This document shows, piece after piece, positions 45,484 through 53,628 of a DNA stretch of 64,000 bases. The notes beneath the pieces were generated by a model. It saw only the letters and a list, made by a program, of their open reading frames with translations, had not been told where the DNA came from and did not search any database. The translations under genes and the position numbers were made by a program. Where the stretch lies: contig NZ_CP026498.1 in assembly GCF_002953255.1 (NCBI RefSeq), positions 1,220,703 through 1,284,702 on the forward strand. Reading direction: 5' to 3'. Position 1 is the first letter of the stretch. Each line of letters starts with the position of its first letter. This DNA comes from Streptomyces sp. CB01881. GTDB taxonomy: Bacteria; Actinomycetota; Actinomycetes; Streptomycetales; Streptomycetaceae.

Positions 45484-45894
45484 GTGACAGACAGACATGA
45501 CCAGCTGGCCGCAGAGGTGCGGGTGCTCCGGGACCGCGTCGTCGGAGTCACCGACGTCGTGGTGGCCTCCGTCGACGGGCTGGTGATCACCTCGGAGACG
45601 GACGAGACCGCGGGGGCCGAGGGCCTGGCCGCCCTCACCGCGGCCTCGTTCAGCATCGCCCGCCGCGCCGGCAGCATGAGCAGCAAGGGCCGGCTCCACC
45701 ACACCGTGTCGCAGTTCACCGACGGCTACCTGGTCGCCCGGGCCGTGGGCGACATGGCGCTGATCGGGGTACTCGGCGACGCCGGCATGGACGTGCAGCG
45801 ACTGCAGGCCGAGGCCCAGGAGTCCGCGGAGCGGATCAGCGTACTGCTGACCGCGGCGAGCGGCAAGGACGAGGCCGGCCATCCCCACCAGTAG
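45484..45894 (+). CDS. Roadblock/LC7 domain protein
   Basis: This 136-residue protein is a full roadblock/LC7 domain (VVGVTDVVVASVDGLVITSETD, LTAASFSIARRAG, GYLVARAVGDMALIGVLGD). Such proteins are usually partners or activators of small Ras-like GTPases (MglB, conservon proteins). GTG start with GGGAG upstream. No GTPase gene is in the window, unlike Streptomyces conservons. Confidence 0.85.
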   Translation: MTDRHDQLAAEVRVLRDRVVGVTDVVVASVDGLVITSETDETAGAEGLAALTAASFSIARRAGSMSSKGRLHHTVSQFTDGYLVARAVGDMALIGVLGDAGMDVQRLQAEAQESAERISVLLTAASGKDEAGHPHQ

Positions 45895-45899
45895 CCGGG

Positions 45900-45921
45900 T
45901 TGTCGACCACGGTGTCGACAA
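45900..45921. promoter_or_regulatory. Perfect 8-bp inverted repeat between roadblock genes
   Basis: TTGTCGAC (45900-45907) and GTCGACAA (45914-45921) flank a 6-nt centre in the 64-bp gap between the two roadblock genes. It could be an operator or an intercistronic RNA hairpin that tunes the ratio of the two proteins. Confidence 0.55.
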
Positions 45922-45958
45922 CAGTGCCATTCCAGGACGACACGGAGAAGGAGCGCAA

Positions 45959-46396
45959 GTGAGCGGGTCGGAAGCAAGAGGGTCCCGGAGCATGGCCGAG
46001 AGGATCGCGAGTCTGGTGAAGACCCTGCGCGCCGAGGTTCCGGACTGCGTGGCCGCGGGGGTCATCGACATGTCCACGGGCATGCTGCTGTCCGTGGAGA
46101 CCGTGGACTCGCACCCGCCGGAGGTCCTCGACATGCTGGCGGCGGCCACCCTCGACCTCTTCCAGGGCCGGAACGTGGTGATGATCGAGGGCATCTTCAA
46201 GGAACGGCGCGGGGTCGTCAGCGACCGCCACTACTTCCAGGAGATCCTCGTCAACAGCGACAACCTGGCACACCTCTTCCTGCGGATCGACAGCACCGAC
46301 GAGATCGTCGCCGTGGTCGTCTGCCGCAAGACGGTCAACGTCGGCATGCTGTTCGCCCAGGCCCGGAGAGTGCTCAAGGACCACGGCCAGCTGTGA
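45959..46396 (+). CDS. Second roadblock/LC7-like protein
   Basis: This 145-residue protein is a divergent roadblock-fold protein: [41 protein letters not shown] and a C-terminal [25 protein letters not shown]. It is diverged from its neighbour, so the pair is probably not a recent duplication and may form a heterodimer. GTG start with AAGGAG upstream. Confidence 0.7.
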   Translation: MSGSEARGSRSMAERIASLVKTLRAEVPDCVAAGVIDMSTGMLLSVETVDSHPPEVLDMLAAATLDLFQGRNVVMIEGIFKERRGVVSDRHYFQEILVNSDNLAHLFLRIDSTDEIVAVVVCRKTVNVGMLFAQARRVLKDHGQL

Positions 46397-46469
46397 CCAC
46401 GCTGCACGGCCCGGCCGGCGTGCCCCGCTCCCGGCGGGCGCGCCGGCCGGGTGGCGTAGCCTTCGTCAC

Positions 46470-47237
46470 GTGTCCTTCGAGTACGCGGAGCGCGCGTCCC
46501 GGCTGCCCGGCGCGGTCGTGTGGACGCGGGGAGCCGCCGGGCGGCCCGGCGACGGCGGGTCGGTGTCCGCACAGGCGTCCACGCGTGGGTCCATACAGGC
46601 GTCCGTGCACGCGCCCGCGCCGCCTTCCGTACTGCCGGACGGCTGCATGGACCTGTTGTGGACCCGGGGCCGGCTCCTCGTCGCCGGGCCCGACACCCGT
46701 GCTCACCGCCCCGGTGTCGGCGGTGAGGGCCCGTGGGCGGGTGTCCGGTTCCACCCCGGCACCGCCCCGGCCCTGCTCGGCGTGCCGGCCGACGAGCTGA
46801 GGGACCAGCGCGTCGGCCTCGCCGACCTGTGGCCCGGCGCCAGGGTCCGCCGTCTCACGGAACGCGTCGACGCGGCGCCGGACCCGGCCGCCGCCCTGGA
46901 GGACCTGGCGGTGCTCCTCGCGGCCGAGGCCGAGCCCGCCGACCCACTGCTCGGAGCCGTCGTGGCATCCCTGGAGGCCGGCCGCTCCGTCACGGCGACC
47001 GCCGAGTCGGTGGGTCTGGGCGCACGACAGCTCCACCGCCGGTCCCTGGGCGCCTTCGGCTACGGCCCCAAGACCCTGGGCCGGATCCTCCGCCTGCAAC
47101 GCGCCCTCGCCCTGGCCCGCTCGGGCGTCCCCTTCGCGCAGACCGCCGCCGTGACGGGCTACACGGACCAGGCCCATCTGGCACGCGATGTCAGGGAGTT
47201 GACCGGGGAGTCGCTGAGCGGCCTGGTCGGACGCTAG
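46470..47237 (+). CDS. AraC-family transcriptional regulator
   Basis: This 255-residue regulator has an N-terminal ligand-type domain ([24 protein letters not shown], near 51-75) and a C-terminal AraC double helix-turn-helix (about 160-250: [58 protein letters not shown]). A Ser/Ala/Gln-rich repeat (about residues 28-50) interrupts the N-terminal domain, where DNA shows a degenerate ACAGGCGTCC repeat. It is convergent with a VOC gene, a common pair in Streptomyces. Confidence 0.88.
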   Translation: MSFEYAERASRLPGAVVWTRGAAGRPGDGGSVSAQASTRGSIQASVHAPAPPSVLPDGCMDLLWTRGRLLVAGPDTRAHRPGVGGEGPWAGVRFHPGTAPALLGVPADELRDQRVGLADLWPGARVRRLTERVDAAPDPAAALEDLAVLLAAEAEPADPLLGAVVASLEAGRSVTATAESVGLGARQLHRRSLGAFGYGPKTLGRILRLQRALALARSGVPFAQTAAVTGYTDQAHLARDVRELTGESLSGLVGR

Positions 47238-47257
47238 GGCCCGCCGTCGTCCACCCG

Positions 47258-47284
47258 CTCGCCCGTCCGCCGGGCGGGCGAGCC
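47258..47284. terminator. Bidirectional terminator hairpin, AraC / VOC
   Basis: GCTCGCCCG (47258-47266) and CGGGCGAGC (47276-47284) form a perfect 9-bp stem with a 9-nt loop in the 78-bp gap between the convergent AraC and VOC genes. Confidence 0.6.
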
Positions 47285-47315
47285 GGCGGGCCGGGGTCCG
47301 TCTCCGGCCCCCGGC

Positions 47316-47732
47316 TCACCCGGCCGCGTCCGGCAGGGGTGCGAGGAGGTCGACGCCGTTGCCGTCCGGGTCGTGCACCGTGGCGTAGCGCTGGCCCCAG
47401 AAGGCGTCCCACGGCTTCAGCTCGCCGTGGTACCCGGCCGCGATCAGGTCCTCGTACACCGCGTCGACGTGCTCAGGGTCCGTGCAGCGGAACGCCAGCC
47501 CGGTCCGCCCGCCCCCGGCCGGCGGGCGCCACGACGGGTGGAAGGACCGGACGGTCTCCTCGGTGTCGAGGACGAGGAGGAGACCGCCCGGCAGTGCGGC
47601 CTCGACGTGCGGCTGGTCCTCGCAGCCTTCGGGGAACCCGACCCCGAGGCGCCGGTAGAAGGCCAGCGACGCGGCCAGGTCGGAGACGACGAGACCGATG
47701 AAGGCGAATTGCGGTGCTTGTGCGGTGTTCAT
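47316..47732 (-). CDS. VOC superfamily (glyoxalase/bleomycin-resistance fold) protein
   Basis: This 138-residue vicinal-oxygen-chelate protein has the pattern FIGLVVSDLAASLAFYRRLGVGFP at the start and YATVHDPDGNGVDLLAPLP at the end. Members bind metals and act as dioxygenases, glyoxalases or drug-binding proteins; this one is close in type to the small VOC proteins often paired with AraC regulators. Substrate unknown. Confidence 0.88.
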   Translation of the reverse strand: MNTAQAPQFAFIGLVVSDLAASLAFYRRLGVGFPEGCEDQPHVEAALPGGLLLVLDTEETVRSFHPSWRPPAGGGRTGLAFRCTDPEHVDAVYEDLIAAGYHGELKPWDAFWGQRYATVHDPDGNGVDLLAPLPDAAG

Positions 47733-48020
47733 GACCGGCAGCCTAGGCAGCGGGCGGGCGACGGGTCTTGGAGAAAACGGACATCCGGCGGTCAGCGGAG
47801 CCGAGTGGTGCGGAGCCCGGTGATGCGATGGCCGTTCGGGCGATCGCCGTTCGTGCGACGGCCGGTGCGCCGGGTGAGGGCGAGCAGCGTCGCGTGGACC
47901 GCCCAGGCCACCGGCGTCCCCACGGAGGACAGACCCAAGGACAGCCGGACCTGACGGTAGGTCAACTGCGTCCAGCCGGCGCCGATCCGGCCTGCCGGCC
48001 GCGCACGGCCCCTTCGCGGA

Positions 48021-48079
48021 CGGGTCCGGTCGCGTACGGGCCGATCACGCGGGTCCGGTCGCACACGGGGCCGATGACG
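48021..48079. repeat. About 30-bp imperfect tandem repeat, two copies plus fragments
   Basis: 48021-48049 and 48050-48079 both begin CGGGTCCGGTCGC and end GGGCCGAT-ACG, differing by an insertion and a few substitutions. Fragments of the second half (GGCCGATCACG) recur at about 48083-48093. Function unknown; it may be slippage-derived. Confidence 0.7.
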
Positions 48080-48128
48080 CGCGGCCGATCACGCGCGGCG
48101 CCGGTCACGCACGGGCCGTCGTGCGGCA

Positions 48129-48162
48129 GGAGGCCCTCTCCCCCCACGGAGACAGGGCCTCC
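48129..48162 (-). terminator. Terminator hairpin after the MFS exporter
   Basis: GGAGGCCCT (48129-48137) and AGGGCCTCC (48154-48162) form a perfect 9-bp stem about 22 nt downstream of the MFS stop on the minus strand. The loop is long (16 nt). Confidence 0.55.
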
Positions 48163-48183
48163 CCCGCGCCGTCGCCGGCGCGG

Positions 48184-49740
48184 TCAGCGGGCGGCCGGCT
48201 CCAGGACGTCGTCCGGCACCGGCTCGACGGGCTTGCGGTCGGGCCGCAGCGCGATCACCAGCAGGACCGCTCCGGTGAGGGCGATCAGCATGGTCCAGGC
48301 CGCGCTGACGTGCATGGCATGGATGAACGCGTTGTCGGCGGCGTGCGCCAGTGCCGGCTCGTGGGCGGCGGCCGCGGCGTGCCGGGCCTGCTCGGCGGAG
48401 ATCCGTGCCTGCTCCCGCAGCGGGCCGGGCGTGTCCTTGAGCGCGGGCTCGATCGCCCGGCGGTACACGATGGACATGATCGTGCCGCCCACCGCGATCC
48501 CGAGCAGACTACCGGTCTGCCGCACGGTGTTGGTCACGGCCGAACCGGCGCCGGCGCGCTCCAGGGGCAGGGTGCTCATCAGCGCCGCCGTCACCGGGCC
48601 GATCACCATCCCGATCGACAGCCCCTGGACCAGGTACATGATCTCGTTCCAGAAGAGCGGGGTGTCCAGTCCGAAGAACATCAGCGAGCCCATCGCCAGG
48701 CCCGCCGTGGCCAGGGCCGACGCGGTGACCGAGCGCAGCGACCAGCGCCGGGAGAGGCGGACGCCGAGCGGTGCCCCAACGATCGAGCCGAACGCCGCGG
48801 GGGAGAAGGCCAGACCGGCCTGGAGCGGCGAGAAGCCACGTGCGCCCTGGAGGTAGAAGGCGCCGTAGAAGCTCGCGGAGGTCATCGCGAAGAGCAGCAT
48901 CCCGAGCGCCGCGTTGCCGCCGCCGAACATCCGCCGGGCGAGCAGCCGGGGGTCGAAACTGGGCTGCCTGGTGCGCAGTTCGACGAGTACGAAGGTGGCC
49001 AGAAGGGCCACGCCGGCCGCGATCGGCACCCAGACGCCGACCGGGGTCCAGGAGGCCACCTGCCCGGCCCGGATCAGCCCGTAGGCCAGGGAGGCGAGCC
49101 CGCTGACCGACAGCAGCAGTCCGGCCGGGTCGAGCGGACGCCGGGTGGGGCTGCGGAAGTTGGGGACGAGCATGGTGATCCCGATCAGCGCCAGCACCAC
49201 GACCGGGAGGTTGATGAGGAAGACCGAGCCCCACCAGAAGCGGTCGAGCAGGAGTCCGGACAGCAGCGGGCCGGCGGCGATCCCGACCCCGGCGGACGCC
49301 GAGGAGATGCCGATCGCGGTCGCCCGCGCCGGACCGGTGAAGGTCCACATGAGCACGGCCATGGCGGCGGGCATGATCAGGGCGCTGCCCAGGCCCATCG
49401 CGGCCCGGCCGGCGATCAGCTGGCCCGCGTCGGTGGCGTAGGCCGCCCACAGCGAGGAGCCGCCGAAGACCACCATGCCGATGGCGAGCACGGTCCGGTG
49501 CCCGAAGCGGTCGCCCAGGGCGCCCGCGCCGAACATCAGGGTGGCGAAGACCAGGGTGTACGAGCCGGTCGCCCACTGGAGTTGGGCGGGGCTGGCGCCG
49601 AGACCGCGGACCGGGTCCGCGAGGGTCTCGAAGGTGGTGGTGAGGATGCTGTTGTCCAGCCAGATCAGCAGCGAGGACAGGAGGAGCACGGCGAGGATGA
49701 GCTGCTGCCTGGTCCTCGGCAAGGTCGGGGGCGTCGTCAT
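48184..49740 (-). CDS. DHA2-family MFS drug exporter (EmrB/QacA type)
   Basis: This 518-residue transporter has fourteen predicted spans. Motif A-like GALGDRFGHRT lies near 90 and motif C GIAAGPLLSGLLLDRF near 150. It begins LAVLLLSSLLIWLDNSILTTTFETL, typical of actinobacterial DHA2 exporters. ATG 49740 has GAAGGCC upstream. It is divergent from marR across a shared operator, so a repressor-controlled drug or metabolite exporter is likely. Confidence 0.92.
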   Translation of the reverse strand: MTTPPTLPRTRQQLILAVLLLSSLLIWLDNSILTTTFETLADPVRGLGASPAQLQWATGSYTLVFATLMFGAGALGDRFGHRTVLAIGMVVFGGSSLWAAYATDAGQLIAGRAAMGLGSALIMPAAMAVLMWTFTGPARATAIGISSASAGVGIAAGPLLSGLLLDRFWWGSVFLINLPVVVLALIGITMLVPNFRSPTRRPLDPAGLLLSVSGLASLAYGLIRAGQVASWTPVGVWVPIAAGVALLATFVLVELRTRQPSFDPRLLARRMFGGGNAALGMLLFAMTSASFYGAFYLQGARGFSPLQAGLAFSPAAFGSIVGAPLGVRLSRRWSLRSVTASALATAGLAMGSLMFFGLDTPLFWNEIMYLVQGLSIGMVIGPVTAALMSTLPLERAGAGSAVTNTVRQTGSLLGIAVGGTIMSIVYRRAIEPALKDTPGPLREQARISAEQARHAAAAAHEPALAHAADNAFIHAMHVSAAWTMLIALTGAVLLVIALRPDRKPVEPVPDDVLEPAAR

Positions 49741-49757
49741 GAAGGCCTTCGCATAGG

Positions 49758-49810
49758 ATCGACAAGAACCTGACGGGCTCAGTATGCACAACCGTCAGGA
49801 ACCTGTCGAT
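49758..49810. promoter_or_regulatory. MarR operator: long inverted repeat between MFS and marR
   Basis: Arms 49758-49776 (ATCGACAAGAACCTGACGG) and 49792-49810 match in inverted orientation at 16 of 19 positions, around a 15-nt spacer, within the 87-bp divergent gap. The outer ATCGACA and inner CCTGACGG blocks are perfect. This fits a MarR-family dimer pair repressing both genes. Confidence 0.75.
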
Positions 49811-49827
49811 TCTGAGGAGGCGGAACG

Positions 49828-50259
49828 TTGGATTCCCACGGGGCGGCTGTCGGCTCGCTGACCTTCCTGGTCCGCAAGGTCTGGCTGAACATGAGGTCGG
49901 CGATCGCCGCGGAGCTCAAGGCGTTCGGGCTCTCCACGTCGCAGTACGCCACGCTGCTGATGGCCGAGTCGCAGCCCGGGCTGTCGGCCTCGGACATCGC
50001 CCGGGAGGTGGCGAGCTCCCGTCAGGCCGCCAACGAGATGCTCGTCGGCCTCGAACAGGAGGGCCTGATCGAGCGGCGCCCCAATCCGACCGACCGGCGC
50101 AGCCAGCAGATCCACGTCACCGAGGCCGGACAGTCCCGCCTGTCGGAGGCCCGCACCGCCGTCGACCGCTGCGAGGAGGAGTTGGAGGCCGCCTTCTCGG
50201 CGGAGGAGCGGGCCGCTGTCCGGCACTGGCTGGAAGGCGTCTCCAAAGCCTGCCGCTGA
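49828..50259 (+). CDS. MarR-family transcriptional repressor
   Basis: This 143-residue winged-helix regulator shows the MarR core: LSTSQYATLLMAESQPGLSASDIAREVASSRQAANEMLVGLEQEGLIERRPNPTDRRSQQIHVTEAG (about 35-105), with the wing DRRSQQ. TTG start at 49828, supported by GAGGAGG 7 nt upstream. It is predicted to repress itself and the divergent MFS gene through the operator at 49758-49810. Confidence 0.93.
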   Translation: MDSHGAAVGSLTFLVRKVWLNMRSAIAAELKAFGLSTSQYATLLMAESQPGLSASDIAREVASSRQAANEMLVGLEQEGLIERRPNPTDRRSQQIHVTEAGQSRLSEARTAVDRCEEELEAAFSAEERAAVRHWLEGVSKACR

Positions 50260-50280
50260 AGCCCTTCCGCGGTGCGGCGC

Positions 50281-50320
50281 GGGGCCGGGAAATGGGGGCC
50301 ACCGCGCCCGTTCCGGCCCC
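50281..50320 (+). terminator. Possible terminator after marR
   Basis: GGGGCCGG (50281-50288) can pair with CCGGCCCC (50313-50320), with a 24-nt loop that itself is GC-rich. It lies 22 nt after the marR stop. Confidence 0.4.
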
Positions 50321-50366
50321 CCGGCCGGACCGGAAGGCGTATAGCCAGGTTTGACCGAAGTCCGAC

Positions 50367-50395
50367 TTGAGCGGCCCTTGTCAGACGACTACAGT
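50367..50395 (+). promoter_or_regulatory. Candidate promoter of the LuxR-type gene at 50439
   Basis: TTGAGC (50367-50372) and TACAGT (50390-50395) are 17 bp apart. A GTTTGACC direct repeat (50349-50356 and 50394-50401) brackets it and may be a regulator site. The predicted leader is about 35 nt and includes a GGGGGAA ribosome-binding site. Confidence 0.45.
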
Positions 50396-50438
50396 TTGAC
50401 CAGGAACGAGCCAGAGCCAAACTCATGGGGGAATTCGG

Positions 50439-51203
50439 ATGCTGGCATCCTCGGGCAATGACCGGGCAACAGGCAATGATCGGAGCATTCTTTCCGCCGC
50501 CGAGCAGGACGGCCTTATCGAGCAATTTGGGAATGCGGGCCAGATGCGCATAGCGGCCCTGCAGTCCATCACCCGGTCCCGGCATGCCGTGATCATCTCG
50601 GCACCCAGTTCGGAATGGTACAGCGGGGAGCGCCTCCAGATGGCGCGGGAAATACTTCAGGACGGGGTGCGGCGAAAACTCTCGGTCCGGGTGCTCTACC
50701 ACCGGGACGATCTTCCGCACTGGTGCACGCCGGAGTACCTGCTGTCCGCCGGGGACCGTGGCATCCAGGTGCGGGTCACCGACACCAGACTCCAGGAGCT
50801 GGCGATCGTGGACTCCCAGGTCGCCTTCATGCGCACCCAGGTGAGCCTCTCCCAGGAACAGTGCATGGCGGTCTGGGCGCCGCCGGTCATCAAGAACATC
50901 CAGTCACTGCTCACCGCGGCCTGGAACGCCGCGAGCGAGCCGATGAGTTACCTGCGGAACCTCCGGTCGGATTTCGACGAAATGGACCGGCAGGTCATCC
51001 ACGCACTGGCCTTCGGCCACAAGGACGAAGTGGCCGCCAGAAATCTCGGCCTGTCGCTGCGCACCTACCGGAGGCGGGTGGCGGAAATCATGTGCCGACT
51101 CGACGCGAATTCTCGGTTCCAGGCCGGCGTGCACGCGCTCCGGGACGGCCTGCTGAGGCCCGGAGACCCTGACGGGGAATTTTCGTACCGGCACTCCGCC
51201 TGA
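50439..51203 (+). CDS. LuxR-type helix-turn-helix regulator with TrmB-like N-terminal domain
   Basis: This 254-residue protein has an N-terminal sensor-like domain (RHAVIISAPSSEWYSGERLQMAREILQDGVRRKLSVRVLYHRDDL; similar to the PLD-like part of TrmB-type regulators) and a C-terminal LuxR-like helix-turn-helix (about 180-235: LAFGHKDEVAARNLGLSLRTYRRRVAEIMCRLDANSRFQAGVHA). Such regulators often flank specialised-metabolite clusters. It faces the minus-strand polyene cluster and is closed by a strong terminator. ATG 50439 is used. Confidence 0.8.
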   Translation: MLASSGNDRATGNDRSILSAAEQDGLIEQFGNAGQMRIAALQSITRSRHAVIISAPSSEWYSGERLQMAREILQDGVRRKLSVRVLYHRDDLPHWCTPEYLLSAGDRGIQVRVTDTRLQELAIVDSQVAFMRTQVSLSQEQCMAVWAPPVIKNIQSLLTAAWNAASEPMSYLRNLRSDFDEMDRQVIHALAFGHKDEVAARNLGLSLRTYRRRVAEIMCRLDANSRFQAGVHALRDGLLRPGDPDGEFSYRHSA

Positions 51204-51213
51204 TCCTCCACCG

Positions 51214-51252
51214 CATGCCTCCCACCCGTCGGCAGACCGGGTGGGAGGCATG
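51214..51252. terminator. Strong rho-independent terminator
   Basis: CATGCCTCCCACCCG (51214-51228) and its exact complement (51238-51252) form a 15-bp stem with a 9-nt loop, followed by TGTTCGTTTTC. It lies just after the LuxR-type gene, and also downstream of the leftward cluster, so it can work for both strands. Confidence 0.88.
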
Positions 51253-51386
51253 TGTTCGTTTTCTGGAGAATGCGCGGAGGCATTCCACGCGGCGGCCCCG
51301 CGATGTCGCGCGGCCGCTGCGGCTCCGCAGGACCGGACGCCCGGCGTGGCCCCACCGGGTCAGGCACCCGGCGTGACCCCGCAGGG

Positions 51387-52211
51387 TCAGGCACCGGCGC
51401 CCGTCCACCAGGTCGGGGGCACCTGGACCGCGCCACCGGGCGCCGCCGGGCGCAGGATCTGACGGGTCTGCCGGCCGACGGCGAGCAGGGTGCCGTCCGC
51501 ACTCCACATACTGCTGGACTCCACGGCCCAGCTGTCGCTCGCCTGATCGGTGTTGACCCGTACCAGGGCCCAGTCGCCGCTCCCGGCGAACGACAGGCCG
51601 TCGGCGAAGTGCACCGAGTACTCGGCGGTCGGCACCGACACCAGCTCGGAGGTCGCCGCGTAGACCGCCGGCGGCATCGCGTCCAGCAGGACCAGCGCCG
51701 CCCCGGCCGGGCTCAGGTCGGGCTCCCGGAGCCGGATCCAGGCCGTCATCTCCGGCTTGGTCCCGCCGCCGAACGGCCGCTCCTCCCCCGCCATCCTGGT
51801 CTCGAAGTGACCGGTGTACGGGAACATCCGGGCCGGGAACCCCGCGTCCGGGCAGTCCTCGGGCGCCGGTACGACCGGCGCTGCCGGCGCCTGCAGGGTC
51901 GGCTTGTCCCCCGCGGTGCCGAACAGGGCCGTCGCCAGGGCCACCGGACGCTCGTGCTGCACGAGCGTCGAACGCACCACGGCACTCGTCCGCGACTGGC
52001 GGACCACCTCGGACCTCACCACCAGCGGGCGGTCCGACACCGGTGCGAGGAACGAGCTGTGCACCGCCCTGGGCGCCAGGTCCCCGGTCAGCTGCTCACC
52101 GGCGTGCCGCAGCATCATCGTGGACACCCGGCCGCCGAGCGCGCCGGCCCACGTCCGCCAGGACCTGTCGATGGGCGGCAGGGCGTTCTCGGTCGTGGTG
52201 GATTCGTTCAT
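51387..52211 (-). CDS. Acyl-CoA thioesterase (TesB-like double hotdog)
   Basis: This 274-residue protein resembles TesB/4HBT-type thioesterases: SWRTWAGALGGRVSTMMLRHAGEQL, then SSFLAPVSDRPLVVRSEVVRQSRTSAVVRSTLVQ and a C-terminal half TAWIRLRE...LVLLDAMPPAVYAAT. ATG 52211 is used, with AAAGGGAAC upstream; a longer frame lies outside the conserved fold. It is the last gene of the leftward polyene operon and could trim or release acyl chains, or act as an editing enzyme. Confidence 0.78.
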   Translation of the reverse strand: MNESTTTENALPPIDRSWRTWAGALGGRVSTMMLRHAGEQLTGDLAPRAVHSSFLAPVSDRPLVVRSEVVRQSRTSAVVRSTLVQHERPVALATALFGTAGDKPTLQAPAAPVVPAPEDCPDAGFPARMFPYTGHFETRMAGEERPFGGGTKPEMTAWIRLREPDLSPAGAALVLLDAMPPAVYAATSELVSVPTAEYSVHFADGLSFAGSGDWALVRVNTDQASDSWAVESSSMWSADGTLLAVGRQTRQILRPAAPGGAVQVPPTWWTGAGA

Positions 52212-52269
52212 CTCTCGTTCCCTTTCGTCGGACCGGCCGTCGGGAGCCGGGGTGCCGCGTCGGCACGCC

Positions 52270-52800
52270 TCAGGCCGCCGGGTCGCCCGGCGGGCGTACA
52301 CCGGCGGGCAGGTGGTCGTCGGCGGTCCGGCCGAGCCGGCGCGCGGCCGAGTGGCCCTTGCTCTGCACGGGCTTCAGCGAGCCGGCCCGGGCGAGCCCGA
52401 TGCGGCCCATGTTGGCGTAGACGGTTTCGTACTGTCCGTCCTTCACCAGGTAGGTCTCGTGCCAGATGCCGACGTCCCCGGACGCGTGGACGGCCTGGTT
52501 GTACCGCCGCCAGGACGGCAGGTGCGGGTCGTCGGTGTTCCGGGCGAACGCCTCCAACTGCTCGAAGCTGCGCCAGTACTGGACGACCGCGGGACCGACT
52601 CCGGCGATCAGCGCGAAGTAGCTGCACAGCGCCCCCTTCTCGGGGTGCTCGCGCAGGTCCTTCACCATGCCGAACATCGACCGGAAGACCGGCCACCACT
52701 TGTGGATCCGCCAGGGGCGGTTCACGTGCATGCCGATCAGGAAGACGACGAAGTCACCCTCGATGTCCGCGGTGTAGCGGCCGCGGTGGACCTCTGACAT
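52270..52800 (-). CDS. DUF4188 (monooxygenase-like) family protein
   Basis: This 176-residue protein has the DUF4188 pattern: VVFLIGMHVNRPWRIHKWWPVFRSMFGMVKDLREHPEKG and QYWRSFEQLEAFARNTDDPHLPSWRRYN, with a ferredoxin-like (dimeric barrel) fold expected. Some members are annotated as haem-free monooxygenases or aldoxime dehydratase-like proteins, but function is not established. Position in the operon suggests a tailoring role in the polyene pathway. Confidence 0.72.
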   Translation of the reverse strand: MSEVHRGRYTADIEGDFVVFLIGMHVNRPWRIHKWWPVFRSMFGMVKDLREHPEKGALCSYFALIAGVGPAVVQYWRSFEQLEAFARNTDDPHLPSWRRYNQAVHASGDVGIWHETYLVKDGQYETVYANMGRIGLARAGSLKPVQSKGHSAARRLGRTADDHLPAGVRPPGDPAA

Positions 52801-52831
52801 GAGTCGCTGCTCCTTCTCTCGTACGGCCGGC

Positions 52832-53602
52832 TCACAGCGTGAGGAGACCCGACTCGATGGCCCGGACCACGGCGAGGGTGCGGTTCGGACAGTTGAGCTT
52901 GGCCAGGACGATCCCGACCAGGCGCTTGACCCCGTGCTCGGAGATGCCCAGCGAACGGGCGACCTGCCGGTTGCTCAGCCCACCCGCGATCAGCCGCAGC
53001 ACCTGGAGTTCGCGTGCCGTCAGCGAGACCGCCGCCCGCCTCGCCGCCGCCTCGTTCGCGGCCTGGTCGGGCGCCGTCACGGAGCGCCGCACCAGGGACT
53101 CCGAGACGTGGAACCGCCCGGCCGCCACGTCGGCGACCGCCAGGCCCAGGGTCTCCGGGCGGAGGTCCGCCCAGTCCAGGAAGCCGTGCGCACGGTCGGC
53201 CCACGACTGCTCGACCACGGTGGCCGGGTCGACCAGGATCAGGACGCGGATGTCGTTGGTGCGCAGGGTGTCGGCGGTCTCCTCGGAGAGCGGGCCGACC
53301 GCGTCGCCGGACGAGATGATCAGCTGACCGCCGGAGAGGCCCGCGAGCTCGCCGAGGTCCGCGCAGGTGCGCGTGGTCAGCCGGGGGTCGAGCGAACGGA
53401 ACATCCCCTCGACGCCGTAGCGCCGCATGTGATCGCGGATCATCAGGACGATCGCGGGGGTGCCGGCCGTCCCGGTGCTGTCGGCCGGCGCGGTCGTCAC
53501 GGCCGTCCCGGTCATCGCGGCCGTCACGATGGTGTCGATGTCGGTGTCGATGCCGATGCCGATGTCGGTGTCAGTGTCGATGTCGAGCGTGCTGGTCGGC
53601 AC
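52832..53602 (-). CDS. LuxR-family regulator with degenerate receiver-like domain
   Basis: This 256-residue protein has a receiver-like N-terminal domain (about 50-150) without a clear phospho-acceptor set, and a C-terminal LuxR helix-turn-helix (about 192-250: LTARELQVLRLIAGGLSNRQVARSLGISEHGVKRLVGIVLAKL). An unusual N-terminal tail of about 25 residues is built of DTD/IGI repeats from a 6-bp DNA repeat. It is probably the pathway-specific regulator of the polyene cluster, encoded within the operon. Confidence 0.85.
   Translation of the reverse strand: MPTSTLDIDTDTDIGIGIDTDIDTIVTAAMTGTAVTTAPADSTGTAGTPAIVLMIRDHMRRYGVEGMFRSLDPRLTTRTCADLGELAGLSGGQLIISSGDAVGPLSEETADTLRTNDIRVLILVDPATVVEQSWADRAHGFLDWADLRPETLGLAVADVAAGRFHVSESLVRRSVTAPDQAANEAAARRAAVSLTARELQVLRLIAGGLSNRQVARSLGISEHGVKRLVGIVLAKLNCPNRTLAVVRAIESGLLTL
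53534..53587. repeat. Hexanucleotide tandem repeat, nine units
   Basis: Nine consecutive 6-bp units (GTCGAT, GTCGGT, GCCGAT, GTCAGT, GTCGAG variants) fill 53534-53587. On the minus strand they encode the alternating Ile/Asp/Thr tail of the LuxR regulator. Unit size keeps the frame, so slippage would lengthen or shorten the tail only. Confidence 0.85.
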
Positions 53603-53628
53603 GGTGCCTCACTTCCCTGCAGCGACCG

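Larger units (their letters stand above)
47733..48183. other. Intergenic region VOC / MFS, 451 bp
   Basis: There is no supported gene. A minus-strand frame (47792-48064) is Arg-rich and not convincing. The region contains a 30-bp imperfect direct repeat (48021-48079), shorter related copies to about 48118, and a terminator for the MFS gene (48129-48162). It also holds the VOC promoter. Confidence 0.6.

Noticed and set aside
47792..48064. Arg-rich 90-codon minus-strand frame after the MFS gene
   Set aside because: Composition follows the local GC-rich repeat block; no ribosome-binding site or recognisable domain.
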